Assembly: GCF_023856365.1 (NCBI RefSeq)
Contig: NC_064539.1
Span: 17,859,019-17,923,018 of the forward strand
Source of the DNA: Brienomyrus brachyistius
Lineage: Eukaryota; Chordata; Actinopteri; Osteoglossiformes; Mormyridae
DNA: 64,000 nucleotides
Direction of reading: 5' to 3'
The translations under genes were made by a program, and so were the position numbers. Position 1 is the first letter of the stretch. Each line of letters opens with the position of its first letter. The notes beneath the pieces are model-generated. The model was not told the origin of the DNA. It did not search any database and saw only the letters and a list, made by a program, of their open reading frames with translations. Of this stretch, positions 44,851-57,869 are shown in pieces.

Positions 44851-47800
44851 GTCCATATAAATGTAATGTTCATGTTCTTTGTCTTCTCTTCACCACTGGG
44901 GATAGGAGTCTAAGGTACGGATCCACACACCACCCAAAAATTGGCCAGTATTCATTCTGCTGTGAATAGATATAAAGCAGGAGAGACTAGGAGAAGGACA
45001 GTCCTGAGTTTCAGTAGGCAACGTCTTTATAAACGATGCCTCAAAACAGCCATTTCAAATGGATTTGATATGTCTTAATATCTGTTCTAATATTGTGTCG
45101 TAGCGCATTTATTTAGATAATTTATGACAGAATCCTGTGCTTATCACACTGGGAGAGAATTTAATGAAAGTCATGCAAATGTGCAAATGTGCTGAGCCCT
45201 TTTCAGTCAGCAAAGCTAAGCAGAAGAATCATCAGTAAAAGCGCCCGCATTCCGCAGTCGAAGCGATGTTCAAAAATATGAAATGTGCTAAATGTACTTT
45301 TTTTCTTTAAGGTCTTTCCTTTACATGCGGCGGGTCGTGACTTGCACATGTTTCGACAGAGTTGCTGCTTTCTGAGTAGAGATCAACGTTAAAACTAGAC
45401 CGACGGCTATCGTGTCCAACTCCGAGCTGATAGTGGTGTTGAGATTTTGTTTCTCCTTCTTCTTCTGTTCTTTTCCGCTGTCTTGAATTTACCATGGTTG
45501 CAATCTGAGTCATGGCCACTAGAGGGCGCTGTTACCCTAGAGTTCACCAATTCCTACACTCACCGCCCTGTTTATAGCAGAATTCTGTTGTCTACATAGT
45601 TCACACAGTTCCTGCTTTGCAGTGTTGGCCAGAGAATTCTGGGAATATCCGTAGAGGAAAACGGAACTGAGGACTGCTGCGGTGACCTTCCGTTCAGGGG
45701 CATATCACCTGGTCCTGGAGGGATGTGGTCCTTTCCAAATTAATTTGCTGGCCCGAGTGTCTGCACATGCAGAACAATCCCTCTCAGCGCTGATCCTGCA
45801 TTAGAAGCGTCTCCCACAGGAACCAAAGTTGGGCAAAAAATGTATAATAACAGGAAAGTCAGAGATGACGCTTGTATCTGCGTCTGGTCCGTTTCTACAG
45901 GCGTGAAACATTAAATGCATGTAAAATATACTATAAACAAATGATAAACTGATACCACAATCCACTAGAGGTCAGATAAAGCCTTTAATTTGTTTTCAGA
46001 TTAATTTTTATAAGGACATACAAATTAACGTTTTTTGTTAACTTGCAGAATAGAGAAGAAGGGTTCAGATTAATTCGTTCGCAACTTAAGAAAGATTAAT
46101 GCCATCTCCCATTCCAGGTGTGATGAAGGACGGCCTGATTGGTATGTAAGGTCATGGGGAAAGTGTTGGTTTGGGCGTCACTGCGATAACGTAAAATATG
46201 GGTGATATAAGTGGCTGATAACCTGGACAACCAGGCAGAAAGTGTGACGTCGTTTTATGTGCTGTTGCCTGTTTGTGTTACAGGTCCTCATTTCAGATTG
46301 TTGTAATGGTTTTGTGGTTCAGTCATTTTGTGTCATTACACAGGCTTGATGTTCAACCAGGTGTAAATGTAGACAATCTAACACGGGCTGTAACAGAACA
46401 CAGTCCTACTGTATGTGGGAAAGGGCTTTAATGGGCACGAGACACAGAGGCGACAGAAAACAGCCTAATCAGAACATTAAAAGCAAAAAAGGAAGTTAGT
46501 ATATAGAAGCCCAGCTGAATGAAATGTAGGAACAAAAGTACAGATCAAATACAATATTAAAAACTGGAACAAAGAATCCACAGTGTATGAAAGCAGTACT
46601 AGTGTTAATGATATCGCAGTATCAATGCCAGACAGGAGAGAGGAGCATCAGGTTCCTGAATAAGGCCACATGTCACAAGCTTGTGGGTCACAAACGCCGG
46701 TCGATAATTTTCCAGCTGAAAAGGCACATTTTTGTTACTTAACTTTCATTGCCATTACTATGCCATTGCATTTAACTGAAATAGAATATAAATGATTCCA
46801 AGTCTCATCAATTATGTTGTTGTTTTATGGTGATTTTAAATGATAAATGAAGTTGTTTTATGGTACAGACTGAGTGCTCAGCTGATCGCCACGGACGCCA
46901 ATGCCAGCAGTTCTGTTTATATTATTGAAGCCGTCCGTCCCCCTCATGCCCCCCCCCATCAGGAGAAGTGGCATGATCTCCATAACTCTGCATATAACTG
47001 CAGCCCGCAGACATGCAGGGCCCCTCCACCTTGTCCCCAAACAATGGGACGAGAAACTGTGAAGAAAACAGATGCTTTTGGTGTTAGTTTCATTTTTAAG
47101 ATAATATTTGCAGTCTGGAAATCTAAACCGTCCTCAGCTGTTTATTCAACAACACTGACAACGACGAGCGGAAGGTCTTTGCTGCCGAATCGGCAAGTTG
47201 CACAGTAAAACTGATGGTGTGGTGCTGTAATCAGAAATGATATCGGGGGATCTGGCTTCCAGGGCTGCTTATCTGGTACAGAGTCGGGACGGGAGTGGAG
47301 CCCAGTCTCGGGAAGCTGGGGGGCAAAGCAGGGGGCAGCTGGGACAGGAGGCCAGTGCAAATGAAAAGCATATTATATAATCAGTATGACAGACAGTGAA
47401 TAGTACATTATTATTTTTCACACTACAGGGGAGTGTTGCGTTCATTATATTAGCCTCATTTAAGCATTATTGTAAAAGACAAACGGGACTGTAAAATCAA
47501 GTGCAAGACAAATGTTCCGCAGGAATGTACAGTTATTTAACTCAACGGACAGCCCTGCCGAGAGGGGAACGAAACTCAGAATAAAAACAGAATAAGAATA
47601 AAGCTACTCAAGTAAAAAATCACAAAAATGATGGAAGACAGGACATCCTGGAGGAATGTCGTCCGTTTGGTGGCCAGGAATCGACACCGATGGTACACAA
47701 TGCCAAAATAAATAAAAAGGTTTCGCTTTGCAAAGTTTGCAGAACTAACTATGAAACACACTCCTGCATTTATAAAGGCATTGCTGGATCTGCCATGCAT

Positions 47801-48100
47801 GAGCCGAGTTGATTGCAGTTTAATTTTTCATACCCAGAAAGAAACAATTTATTTTTTTTACAGCACGGCCGGGCCCCTGATGGGGGCTGGCACAAAAACC
47901 CAAATGTATTACTGCCACCTGGGAGCCGAGCTGGGCAGCGCTGGCGTACCGGTAAGTCTGAGGGCGGCGAGGCGAACGCCCCTCCCCGGGTTCCCCCGAT
48001 TGTCCACGGCAAATTAAACGTGCAGTGCGTGCATGTGGTTGTCTTATGACATCGTAGTCAAAATTCGTGTTACAGGATATTTGGTTAATAAAAATGCAGA
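44851..48100. other. Intergenic sequence, one possible lipocalin exon 2 trace
   Basis: No intact gene is visible. Around 46,961-47,010 the plus strand reads EKWHDLHNSAYNC, which recalls the ambp exon 2 segment [12 protein letters not shown]. Only about a dozen bases match well, so this could be chance. Confidence 0.35.
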
Positions 48101-48610
48101 GAACCCGGCTGCTTTAAATGGCTGTCACCCTCCGCGGTCCCCAGCTCCCACCGCGCCCTCGCGCTCCCCCCACACCCCCTTTTCCAGGACTGGTGGGTTT
48201 GTGTCCTTTTGCATCACTCCACCCACGGTTCCTCCCAGCAAACTTCATCGGAGGGTGATGGGGAGAGGGATTGGGAGCTGGGTGCGGAGGGGGGGGGCAG
48301 CGGATGACAATGGCGAGAATGAAAGCATGCGGAGAGAGAGCTGCTGAATAGCCCCATTCAGTCTGCCCAGCCAAACAGAAAAGCAGCTCCGCTCTCACTT
48401 TAAAACGCCGAGCTTCACTCCACACAACCGTGTCTTTATTCCCCGCAGTCGCTCTTCAGCGCTACCGGCTTATAAAGGGGGATCGCGGCGGCGCACAAAG
48501 CGAGCGGCCGAAGCGCTCCACTCGGTCCCGGTCCCAGTCCTAGTCCCAGTCCCAGTCCTTTACCCCAGCCGTGTCCATGCTCCTAGTTGTGTCCTCAACC
48601 GTGGCACGTA
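48100..48610. promoter_or_regulatory. GC-rich block with TATA-like motif, function unknown
   Basis: This block has raised CpG density compared with its surroundings. It holds TTATAAAG at about 48,469-48,476 and a tandem hexamer of the type CCCAGT at about 48,522-48,560. No open frame starting nearby looks like a protein. It could be the promoter of a noncoding RNA, a regulatory element, or simply a GC-rich repeat. Confidence 0.3.
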
Positions 48611-51395
48611 TATAAAACGTTTAAACAGCAAGAGTGTCCATTAAAGTGTTATTTTAAATCACTGGCACATCAGTGCCATCAGAAGTAGAGGCAGCAGAAA
48701 TAGAGGCAGAAGGGAACAGGGTGGGGTAGCGCAGTGTGTTTGACGGACGGATGCCTTAAGATGCTTCCTTGGCTCTCCTGCCCCCTCTCAGCGACCAGAG
48801 GCCCCCACACTGCACTGCATGCCTGCACTGGCTGCCATCCACTCTTGGACATCCTAGGCCTAAAGCAGTAATACAGGCTCAAACAATGATAAAACCGACT
48901 GCATAACGACACCTTTGAGATATACATCAGATCATACATTTCTTTTTGATGCCTGATGCTTACCAGTGGGGCAAAGCTACTTAAATTACCCTGAAGAAAT
49001 GGAGCGTCTCAGAATTAATTTAGTTTAATTGACTTCACTTGATTTTTATACGAGCCCTTCCCAACAAAGGATTAACTGTTAAATAACTTATGTCTTATCC
49101 CGCAGAAAATCTGAAGGTTTGCACTTGAACATACAGGTTTCTCTACAGTCTTATTTTAAGCTGTGTCAAATTAAGGGATCATGTTAAATCGACTGCTTCT
49201 ATAATACCCTCAACTTAATATATCCAGTTGTGTTGACTTTATCCTAACCTGATTAGGCCTTCAGCCAATTTAAAGCTTTATCTAGAATAAACACTTACAT
49301 TGACATGTTCAGGTGCTGTTATTTTTTCCACTTTGTCTGGCCAGCACTTATATCCATAATGACGTATGATGTTACCTATTCATACTGCTGGATGCTTCCC
49401 CCGTCACGCTAGCAGATTCTCTTCGGGCTGCCGTTTGTTTTGTTTGCGTGAAGTCGAGACCAAGCGTACAGCGATAAAATTAAATGCGTTACAATAAATT
49501 GCAGTTGGTCCTCCTGACAGGGTGAAGGCGATAAGATGAATAGCAACTGTGTGTGTGTGTATAGCTTTAATGCTGTGATTGCACAAATCATAGACATCTG
49601 CAAGTTATGTCATCACACTGCTAAAGGACTTTAAGTACCTGAAGTGGGCAAACTTGGAATTTGAAAAATGTGAAAATAATAATAATAATAAGAAGAAGAA
49701 GAAGAAATCACCAGAAATCTATCAACATAGTTTTGTTTTCTGTTTAATCTGGCAGTTAATCTGTCATTTAATCTGGCAGTTAATCTGGCAGTTGGTATTC
49801 CTAAATCAAAATAAATAATGACTAGAAATAAACTGTGCTGATTGCATGCTAGTGCAGGGTTCAGATCCAGGCTCTTCCGGTTAAACTCGCGATGACCATG
49901 TAAGAGGCCGCCCGGCTCAGACAGGGGGGTCCATTCTCCCGAGAAGTTTTAACAAGAGCATGGAGGCCAGGACAAAGGCGGGCTGGCCCAGATCAACGGG
50001 TCCCTCCTGGTAACACCCTTCTCCCTCGCGCACAATCAGCTCCCAGCAGGCGAGCCTAGGGTCTGATGTCACGACCCCCGAGGCCGGTTCCAGGGCTGTG
50101 CCTGGTACACTGGCCCCGCCCACCTCTGTGCAGGAATGAACGTCACGGCCCCAAATAGGGGGGAGAGGGGTCAAAAGTGCCGGCGAGGGCAGTGAGAGAG
50201 TGCAGCAATGTGGCAGTTGCGGGGAAGGTGGTGGGGGTGGGGGCAGGGGGGGTCCATATGGGCACTCCCTCGGTCCTGTCTTCACAGGCAGGCAGATGTC
50301 AAATGGGCCAGCGGGTCACACAGCAGAGACACAGGGTAAATGTCTGAAGCAGAGAGAGCAGCTACCGCCCTCTCCCAGCTGCCAGCCATTACCCCACCCA
50401 AAGGACTCGCAATCTCATGGGCGGCCACCTCCATCCCTGGCCTGTTGGGGCTTGTTTATTTACGTCTCGCCACACTTTTTTACCTTGGTTGTTGTCAAGG
50501 AGACTCCTGTGTCGGGGGTGTCCTGCAGGGTTCCAGATGTTGCCATAACATCGACAGTCAGAGGAAGCAGCAGTCGGCCAGCAACACAGTGAATGGGGGG
50601 GGTGAGACCCGCAGAGTGTTTAATGGGGGCGTGTGAGGTGTCCCTTACCAGGTTGGTGATGGGGGGGGCGCTTTGCCGTACAGAATAGTGATCCTAAGTG
50701 TACACGCGCACAAACACACGCACACATGCGCACGCATACTCACAGACACACACACGAGCAAATATGCACACACACATACAGACATACACATGTACATGTA
50801 CACATGAACACGCAAAGATATATGCACAGACACAGAGACAAACACTCACACACACACTCACTCACAGATCGGTGTGCAGAGAGAGCTGTTTTGGGGCCAG
50901 AGTAGGATTACTTTACACGCCGGTATGTCGGCTTCCCCCCTGAACTTTGGGCATAAAATGGATTTGAATGAGAAAGGGGGGGGGGGGGGGCAGTGCAGCA
51001 CGGGCCCTGGGGGGGGGGGGGGCATGAGCTTCTTCTCCCTTTGTGTACCAGGGTCTCCCCTCCCCTGTCAGCAGCGGCGCTACCGCGCTCAGCTCCGCCC
51101 CTCCCAGTCCCTCGCTCATTAGCATAGCAGCTGCTGTGTGCAGGGCAGGGACTGGGTGGAATCGGGGGGGGTGGGCTTTGGGGCACAGGGGCTCCAGTCA
51201 ATGGCGGGGATGTCTGGGATGTGAATAAAGCCTGAACGGGGGCTCTGTGGCCCGAACAAAAGAGAAGAAGGGTGGAAGAATGAGAAAGTGAATGGGCCAG
51301 CTTGTCAGAGTCCACCGGAGGGCGCAGAATGGAGTGAAAGAATGAAAGAAAGTTAAAAGCAGCAAAGGGCATGCGGGGAACGGCTCGGCCACCTG

Positions 51396-51426
<31 letters not shown>

Positions 51427-53880
51427 CGGAGCAGTGTGAAGGATAGTTAAGATGGGGAACTCAAGAGAAGTTCACTGTGCTTTAAACCACAGCAGCAACT
51501 TAAACCCAGTTTAAGTCAGAAACATGTTTTTTTTACCTGTCTTCCTGCCTTAGTGTCTAACGGGTTCCGGACATTTCCGAGGGCCTCTCCTGTCTTAAAG
51601 TTAACGTGTCGGGGTTAATTGGGTATGCAGAGGTGTTAATGCTATTACTTTGGTTTATGACTGAATTATGGTCGCTGATGAGATGCAGACCTGTTGCTCT
51701 CTAAGCACATTTTTCTACTCTCAAGTGAAACTGCTCCCAAACGGTTTGGGACGGACGGATACACACAGCATGAAGACTGGTGCATGAGAGCAAGGGGGGG
51801 GGGGGGGGGGCAAACAGAGGCACAACGAAAGATCCTCTGATTAGGAGGCAATAAATAAATAATGAGTTTGTTTCTGTAAAGTGAAAATACTGCAAATTTG
51901 TAGTAAGGTTCATATTTTTGTATTGAATCTTATAAGAGTGGTGATCACCAAAATCACTAAAAAGAGCCCACAGCGATTTGAGCTGGGCTGCTTTGCTACA
52001 GGCCTTTTCTAAGGCAGAATGTGGGTTTATTCTTGGGTCAGACACTGCGGGCGACAGCTGAACACAGAAGTGTGAAGCACTCAAAGCAGAACCGAGCCAG
52101 AGACCCAAACTTCACATTCCACTGAAATTGCATCTTCCTGGAAGTGCCACATTCTTCTTGCTTGTTTTGAATTACATATGATCTAAGAGTTACCATGAGA
52201 GGGGCTGACATCTGCAGAGAAACGGTTTTTAAAGTGTTTTATGACTGAATCCTATATTCTATTATAGTCAAAGAGCAGCTCGGTTTCAACCGGTAGAGAG
52301 ACGTTTCATATTTAGTTACTAATGGCTTCATTCACCAGCCTCATTGAGTTTTCAGGTTATCGTAGTACAGTACTTATACAGTACAGATAGATTGTATGTT
52401 ACTGATTATTTCTCCATGAACAAGACAAACGAACAAAATTAACGTCATGGTTACGCCGAAACATATAAAGAAAAAAAACAAGCTATCTTCTCAAGTCATG
52501 AAAATTGGTGTCCTTTTCTATAGAAGAAAAGCACACAAGCAAAACATAAACAGCTTCACCAACGCTATGAACGATTACTCTCACATACCATTACACACAA
52601 CATAAATATATTTACCAAGATTCACATCAATACATGTTAGCTGGAAACTAGAAACGATATATTAAAACCAGTTCTGAAGTCCAAAAATATAGTTAGAATC
52701 GAAACGTATCCTGGCAGATCAGGTCTTAACCTTGTTAAAATATGCGTCAGAATACTCTCTGGACCCAAACTCCTACTTTCGACAGTGAAGACCTCATTTA
52801 TTCCAAACCCCAGTGCCACACCCCACCTGAAAAAAAGCCCCATATATAATAAGAAGTGTTGAATTCTTTGCTGAAGACACAGGTAAAGAACAAGCCTCAC
52901 ATACACATGAACACACATGGCCAACTTTCTCCGGTTTCAGCCTCTGCCGTTTTTCTCCCTCCGGGTTCGACTCTGAAAATCATTTCCAAATTCCTGCACT
53001 AATGTGCTGCAGGCACATGAAGAATCTATTAAGGGGCCTCTCTGTTGCGGCGTTAGGACTTCTGCCAATCCTACTGCTGGACAATGGAAATCCAACTCAA
53101 CAAACACATCCTGCAGGACTGCGAGATCAGCCGCTGAGAGGCCGATAATACATTCTTCTCACGTATCAGACATTCAGCACCTCAGCGCTGCCACCCTCGT
53201 GGCTTTACTTTCTAAACGTAACACTGCGAGCGCAAAACATACGGAGCCTTTCCCTGATGACCAGAGGAAATCGGAATTATTTAAATAGCACCCAGGATTG
53301 CAAGGTTAATTTCAGTGTTTCCACAAGTCCTGTGGACTTGTCAGCTCTAGTTAACAACAGCTGTTTAAGTTATATGTTGAGGAAGTCTAATAGAACTATG
53401 CGTGCAAAATGGGAGGGGGGAATGCAAGCCAGAAGCAACACACTCCCAAATCTCTTTCACTCACTCGGCATGAAACCTTTTGCGCAAAAATGTCAAGAGA
53501 CAAAGTGAATTAACAGGTGTACTAGGCCTGGGGGGGGAGGGGTGCGGACTACGAGAAAACAAGGTGCAGGGGTGTTTGGGCAAGAACGCGAAAGACTGAA
53601 CCGTCTGAGAGTGCAAGGGAGCAGGAGAGGACAGCCCTGGAGACGTGAAAGGAATCCCATGAAGAGTCCATGCACCAACGCTCTGTGTACTCCATTATTC
53701 AGCGAGTGAAAGGGCCAGTGGAGGGAGAAAAGGAAGGAGGAGAACAGCATCCCAGGAAGAACTGTCTGCAGAAATGCGAAGGGAGGGGGCCCAAGGGCCC
53801 AGGCATTATTTCAAGCGGGGTGGGGGGGGGGCATCAGGTTTGGTGGGAGAAACAAATTCACATGAAAGCGGGAGAGAAAG
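48611..53880. other. Gene-poor sequence with many simple repeats
   Basis: It contains a 13-base tandem repeat near 49,745-49,793 (unit about TAATCTGGCAGTT), CA-rich low-complexity sequence (50,700-50,872), CT repeats (51,398-51,427), and several G runs of 9-15 bases (near 50,977, 51,010, 51,795 and 53,825). Long open frames here follow the repeats and look spurious. Confidence 0.5.
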
Positions 53881-54276
53881 TTTAATGATTTTCTTTACTG
53901 GCTTGTACACAAACGTACAAAATTACAGCACGCGATTCCTCTCCACACAAGATCACAGTGTTACAACATTCAAAAATAATAATAAAAAAAAAAAACTCAT
54001 TATTGACACAATGGAACATCCACCTCACTTATGAGACACAATCTTTTGTTTGCAAACAAAGCAAAACAAACAGAACTTGGTCCTAAAACAATTTCAGCAC
54101 TTCTCATTCATTTAAACCTATCTAGCTATTTTACACTTGTGTCATAAATGTTATGACACTGACGAGTAAAACAACTACGCATCGTGCAATTGTTACAATG
54201 ATCTTACCATCAAAGGTATTGTTCCCCTTTCATAACAACAGGAGGACAGCACTTCAGAAAAGAAAGTGCTCCACGG

Positions 54277-56584
54277 TTTATTTCAGCTTTTATATACACA
54301 CACACTCACACACCCAGTCACGGAAACAACTGGCTTTGCAAACATTACGTTTCACAAAGTGATGCACAAAAAAAGACAAAATTACCTGGAGTTTCATACA
54401 ATAGTATTATGTCGTGTTCCTTTTTTCTCTTTAGAAAAAATAAAAATGTTGGCATAAAACCAACAATTAACAACAGTTATCAGTGCAATATTTAAAAAAA
54501 ATAATAAAACGATCAAGTTTAAGTCAAGCGATGCATATTTTTTTTCTCTTTATATTAATTGGGTTCTCAATTTCGTTTTCCCTTTAGTTTTTCCAGGTTC
54601 ATGTACAGTCCACAGTCCCTGGGGTCACACTCTGCGATACCCAGACGCAGAAGACGACAGAGGGAACGAGGCTGACGCCTAAATATGACACAACAGCAAA
54701 CGCATGCAAAACAAAAACTCCACACGCACACAAGCACACAAATCTGCACATACTGGGCTTTTTTTTAAATGACAGTGATGTGATCAGATTTCCCCCCAAA
54801 GTCTCTTACTGTTGGCATTTAATTCAAAACAAAATAAACAAAAATAAAAAAAAACATTATAAGCAGCATTAAAACAAACAGGGTGCCATGACCTTAAAAT
54901 GAAACAGGCAGTCTGTATTGACATCTCTCGATTTTCCTGCTGTAGTCATGTAGTAGTAATAATCATCGTAATTACACAGTGATGATGAGATAACCATTAG
55001 CATATCAATGTTCATATGGTCATAGTCCTGCTCAGTAGTAACTATTCGTTTGCCCCGTCTGCAGTTACCCGAACAGGCCTTAAAGGGGCGTGAAAGGCTC
55101 CGCTTTTTGTGCAACAAAACTCCCTGCATTTTTAAGTCATGCGTTAATATTTTTCCTTTTCTTTTATGTAGCTAAATCAGCATTTAACGCGAAAAACGAA
55201 AGCTGAAAGGTAACACATATGTTTAGCTTCAAATAAGCATTTGCGATCAAATGACCAAATCCTGAAAAAAAGTTTGACCGATTAATAAAAAACTTGCAGA
55301 GGGGAAATGACGGGTCTGGTTGAAGACCAAGCGTTTACTGTAATGTTTAGAGTGCGTGGGCGATCGGTTATTAATTTGCATTTAGGTTAAATCGGCTGAG
55401 CGAACACAATTCAGATAAATTTATCGATGTAACCAGACTTGAGTTTTCTCTCCTTGGGAATACAGACCAAATCTATGCCATTTCTCCGTTGAATTCTACA
55501 TCCGAGGTAGCTGGCAAATACAAAGAAATCATGACTTTAGATAAGGATCGGGTTAAGAATCAGACTGGTGATGTCGGATCTCCATAGGGGACAGAATATC
55601 AGATTACGAAGCAGCTTGGAAAGTCACCATTAACGTTTGAGACCGATTGATCAGAAACACCACATCATTCAAACGTATTTTCTCATTGTACCTTCATAAA
55701 TAAAACCCAGTCTGCATTCACAGTGACGAGCAGGGCAGTTTTAAGAAATACTGAAAAGTGAATTTTTAAAAACATCAACCAAATGCGATTCTCCTGACGT
55801 TTTGATACAAAGCGAAAGCAGCGATTTAGTAACATTAACCTTTAACTCTGGTCTTTCCGACCTGAAGGTGCTGCTAGATGTCTGCTTGGCGAAGGCAGAG
55901 CGCATTCAGCTACTTTAAAGAAAAAGGTAAAGCTATTTTATACAGTACTTAGGAATCTTTAGGCATGTGTTATTATGATTATTATGAACCCCTTTACAAT
56001 GCAAAAGTAATTTCATAATGCCGCTTTTTAAAACCAAGAAACTGTTAATCGAAACATACCCAATGGGTTTAAAAAAATAATAATAATCAGCATATAGCCA
56101 GAAGATGGACTTCATTACCGTGTTCACCTCTCCCCTTTCATATATTCCAGCATGCAGCCATAGCATCAAGTGCCATCTTTTCTATTTTTTAACAAATCAT
56201 AATAATTTATAAAGGGCCAAGCGGGTTTAACACTTCATTCGGAGCCCAATAAAGAGGCGCCTGATTTCAACAGCGACCGAAAAAACGGCACCGGTAACGA
56301 AAGACGATCTTCCTTCCCGGCCAAGTTTCGCTATCAGATTAGTTACACATTCAAATAAACAATTAAAGTACCAGCAAAGGAGACGGATATTTTTCCAATA
56401 CTTATGGTAAGATGCATACAGATAGTATAGTGTTCCATTTAATGAGCCAGGCAGAGCAAAACCTCGTCTTAAATATAACGAATCAGGGCCGGATTTTTTG
56501 ACATAACTGGGTAATTTGAAAGGCAGTTTTACAAGAGCCGGGTTCTCAGTGTTTTACCTGGGGGGGGGGGGGGGCACATTGAGA
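54277..56584 (-). other. nrarp: Putative long 3' UTR of nrarp
   Basis: No coding frame interrupts the 2.3 kb downstream of the nrarp stop. Minus-strand signals are ATTAAA at 56438-56443 (close to the stop) and AATAAA at 54277-54282. Vertebrate NRARP mRNAs have long 3' UTRs, so the distal signal is plausible, but the extent is inferred. Confidence 0.4.
56561..56574. repeat. G run just downstream of the nrarp stop codon
   Basis: About 14 G on the plus strand, hence a C run in the nrarp message about 10-25 bases after its stop codon. Confidence 0.8.
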
Positions 56585-56923
56585 TCACCGTGCGCCGGAG
56601 GCATACTTGGCCTTGGTGATGAGGTATAGCACTATGTCTTGGTGTCCCCCGAAAGCGGCGATATGTAAAGCGCTCCAGCCTTCTCTGTTGGCCAGACGGA
56701 TGTCGGCCCCGAATTTAACCAGCAGCTTGACCAGTTCCAGGTTGCCGTCGATGACGGACTGGTGCAGGGCCGTCTGCCCCTCGGGGCCGAAGGAGTTCAC
56801 GTTGAACTCGCAGTTTGTCATGTTCTGCAGGAGCGAGTGCAGCTCCTTCGTGTTGCCCTTCTTCACCGCCTCCTGGAAAACCCTCTGCGGCGCCGAGCAC
56901 GTCGAGATCTCCGCCTGGCTCAT
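56585..56923 (-). CDS. nrarp: Notch-regulated ankyrin repeat protein, single exon
   Basis: Intact frame of 112 residues, close to the 114 of human NRARP. It starts MSQAEISTCSAPQRVFQEAV. Two ankyrin repeats are clear: GQTALHQSVIDGNLELVKLL (about 49-68) and GWSALHIAAFGGHQDIVLYL (about 82-101). In vertebrates NRARP is induced by Notch and binds the Notch intracellular domain/RBPJ complex. It promotes loss of the Notch domain and can also stabilise LEF1. The single-exon structure is as in other vertebrates. Teleosts have two paralogues (a and b), and I cannot tell which this is. Its neighbour exd3 is also its neighbour in human. The long antisense open frame across the gene is a shadow of codon bias. 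Confidence 0.97.
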   Translation of the reverse strand: MSQAEISTCSAPQRVFQEAVKKGNTKELHSLLQNMTNCEFNVNSFGPEGQTALHQSVIDGNLELVKLLVKFGADIRLANREGWSALHIAAFGGHQDIVLYLITKAKYASGAR

Positions 56924-57619
56924 GCTTTATTCTTACAACTAGACACTAAAGTTAATAATGATAATAATAATAATAAGGGGAATCCTGCTTTCCGGCGCGC
57001 TGATCGCCTTGGGATCTTTCTTTCGTTAAGATGTGGCCGCTGGAAAGGTCTAAGGGACCAGGGCAGCGCAATTTGGACTTTCAGGTTTGAGGGAATGAGA
57101 AATGACACAAAGTGGGTATCCAAAAAAAGGACAGGGATGATCGAACACACTCAGTGTGTAAAAAAAGTGGTCAGTGTCACAGAAATCCAAAACGCCTACC
57201 AGATGTCTTTGTTAGACCTTCCAAACAAAACGTATGATGTACTTTCCCCTTTACGCCTCCTTTCGTCCTGTTAGCAGCACTGAGGTTATTGCAAACGATA
57301 ATCTGGAAACATCTAGCTTTCGGCAAAAAAAGAGTATGCTAAAATGGCGAGCGTTAAAAATATATGTATATATCTCAAAGGCAGTATGTCCGCAACCCGT
57401 GGATTAACAAGTCAGGATTCTTCTTGATATTTACCTCCCGACTTTCCCTCCGTAAATCCCCAGGAGCTGCCGCGGTCTGTGACAAATGGTGACTGCGGGA
57501 GACAGGAATAGGAGAAAAAAAATCAGTTCTGTGAAAAGTGCAGCATTTCACGGCATAAATGAGCATTACGGCACATAACTAGTTCATGTTGGATTCGGGC
57601 TGCTTAAATGCATTTTTAC

Positions 57620-57860
57620 CTGCCTATCTCTCCTGGACGGGTCTCGGCGATGAACTATAGAACTCCGTCGCGTGCCCTCCGTACAGTCCGCGCGGCTCTC
57701 TGCCCTGCAGCGCACGAGGGGGCTTTTTCACGTCTCTCATATTTGCATAACAATAAAGCCCCATAAAACTATCTCATGTGATACGGGCGGTGACCGAGGT
57801 ATGCAATAGGCTGCTTGGGCCGTTTGGGGAGGGTCCAGATGCTCCAAGCCATGGAAAGAG
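57620..57860 (-). promoter_or_regulatory. nrarp: Probable nrarp core promoter and 5' UTR
   Basis: The stretch 0.7-0.9 kb upstream of the start codon is locally GC-rich and includes an octamer ATGCAAAT (minus strand, 57741-57748) and CACGTC-type words. The transcription start is not identifiable by eye, and a donor-like CAG|GTAAAA on the minus strand near 57,620 could mark a 5' UTR intron. Confidence 0.35.
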
Positions 57861-57869
57861 GCGGGTTTT

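Noticed and set aside
50908..51372. Minus-strand open frame of 154 codons, proline/serine-rich
   Set aside because: Driven by G runs and low complexity; no conserved motif and no plausible neighbouring exon.
56762..57274. Plus-strand open frame of 170 codons over nrarp
   Set aside because: It is antisense to the GC-rich nrarp coding exon and 5' region; the protein has no recognisable features.
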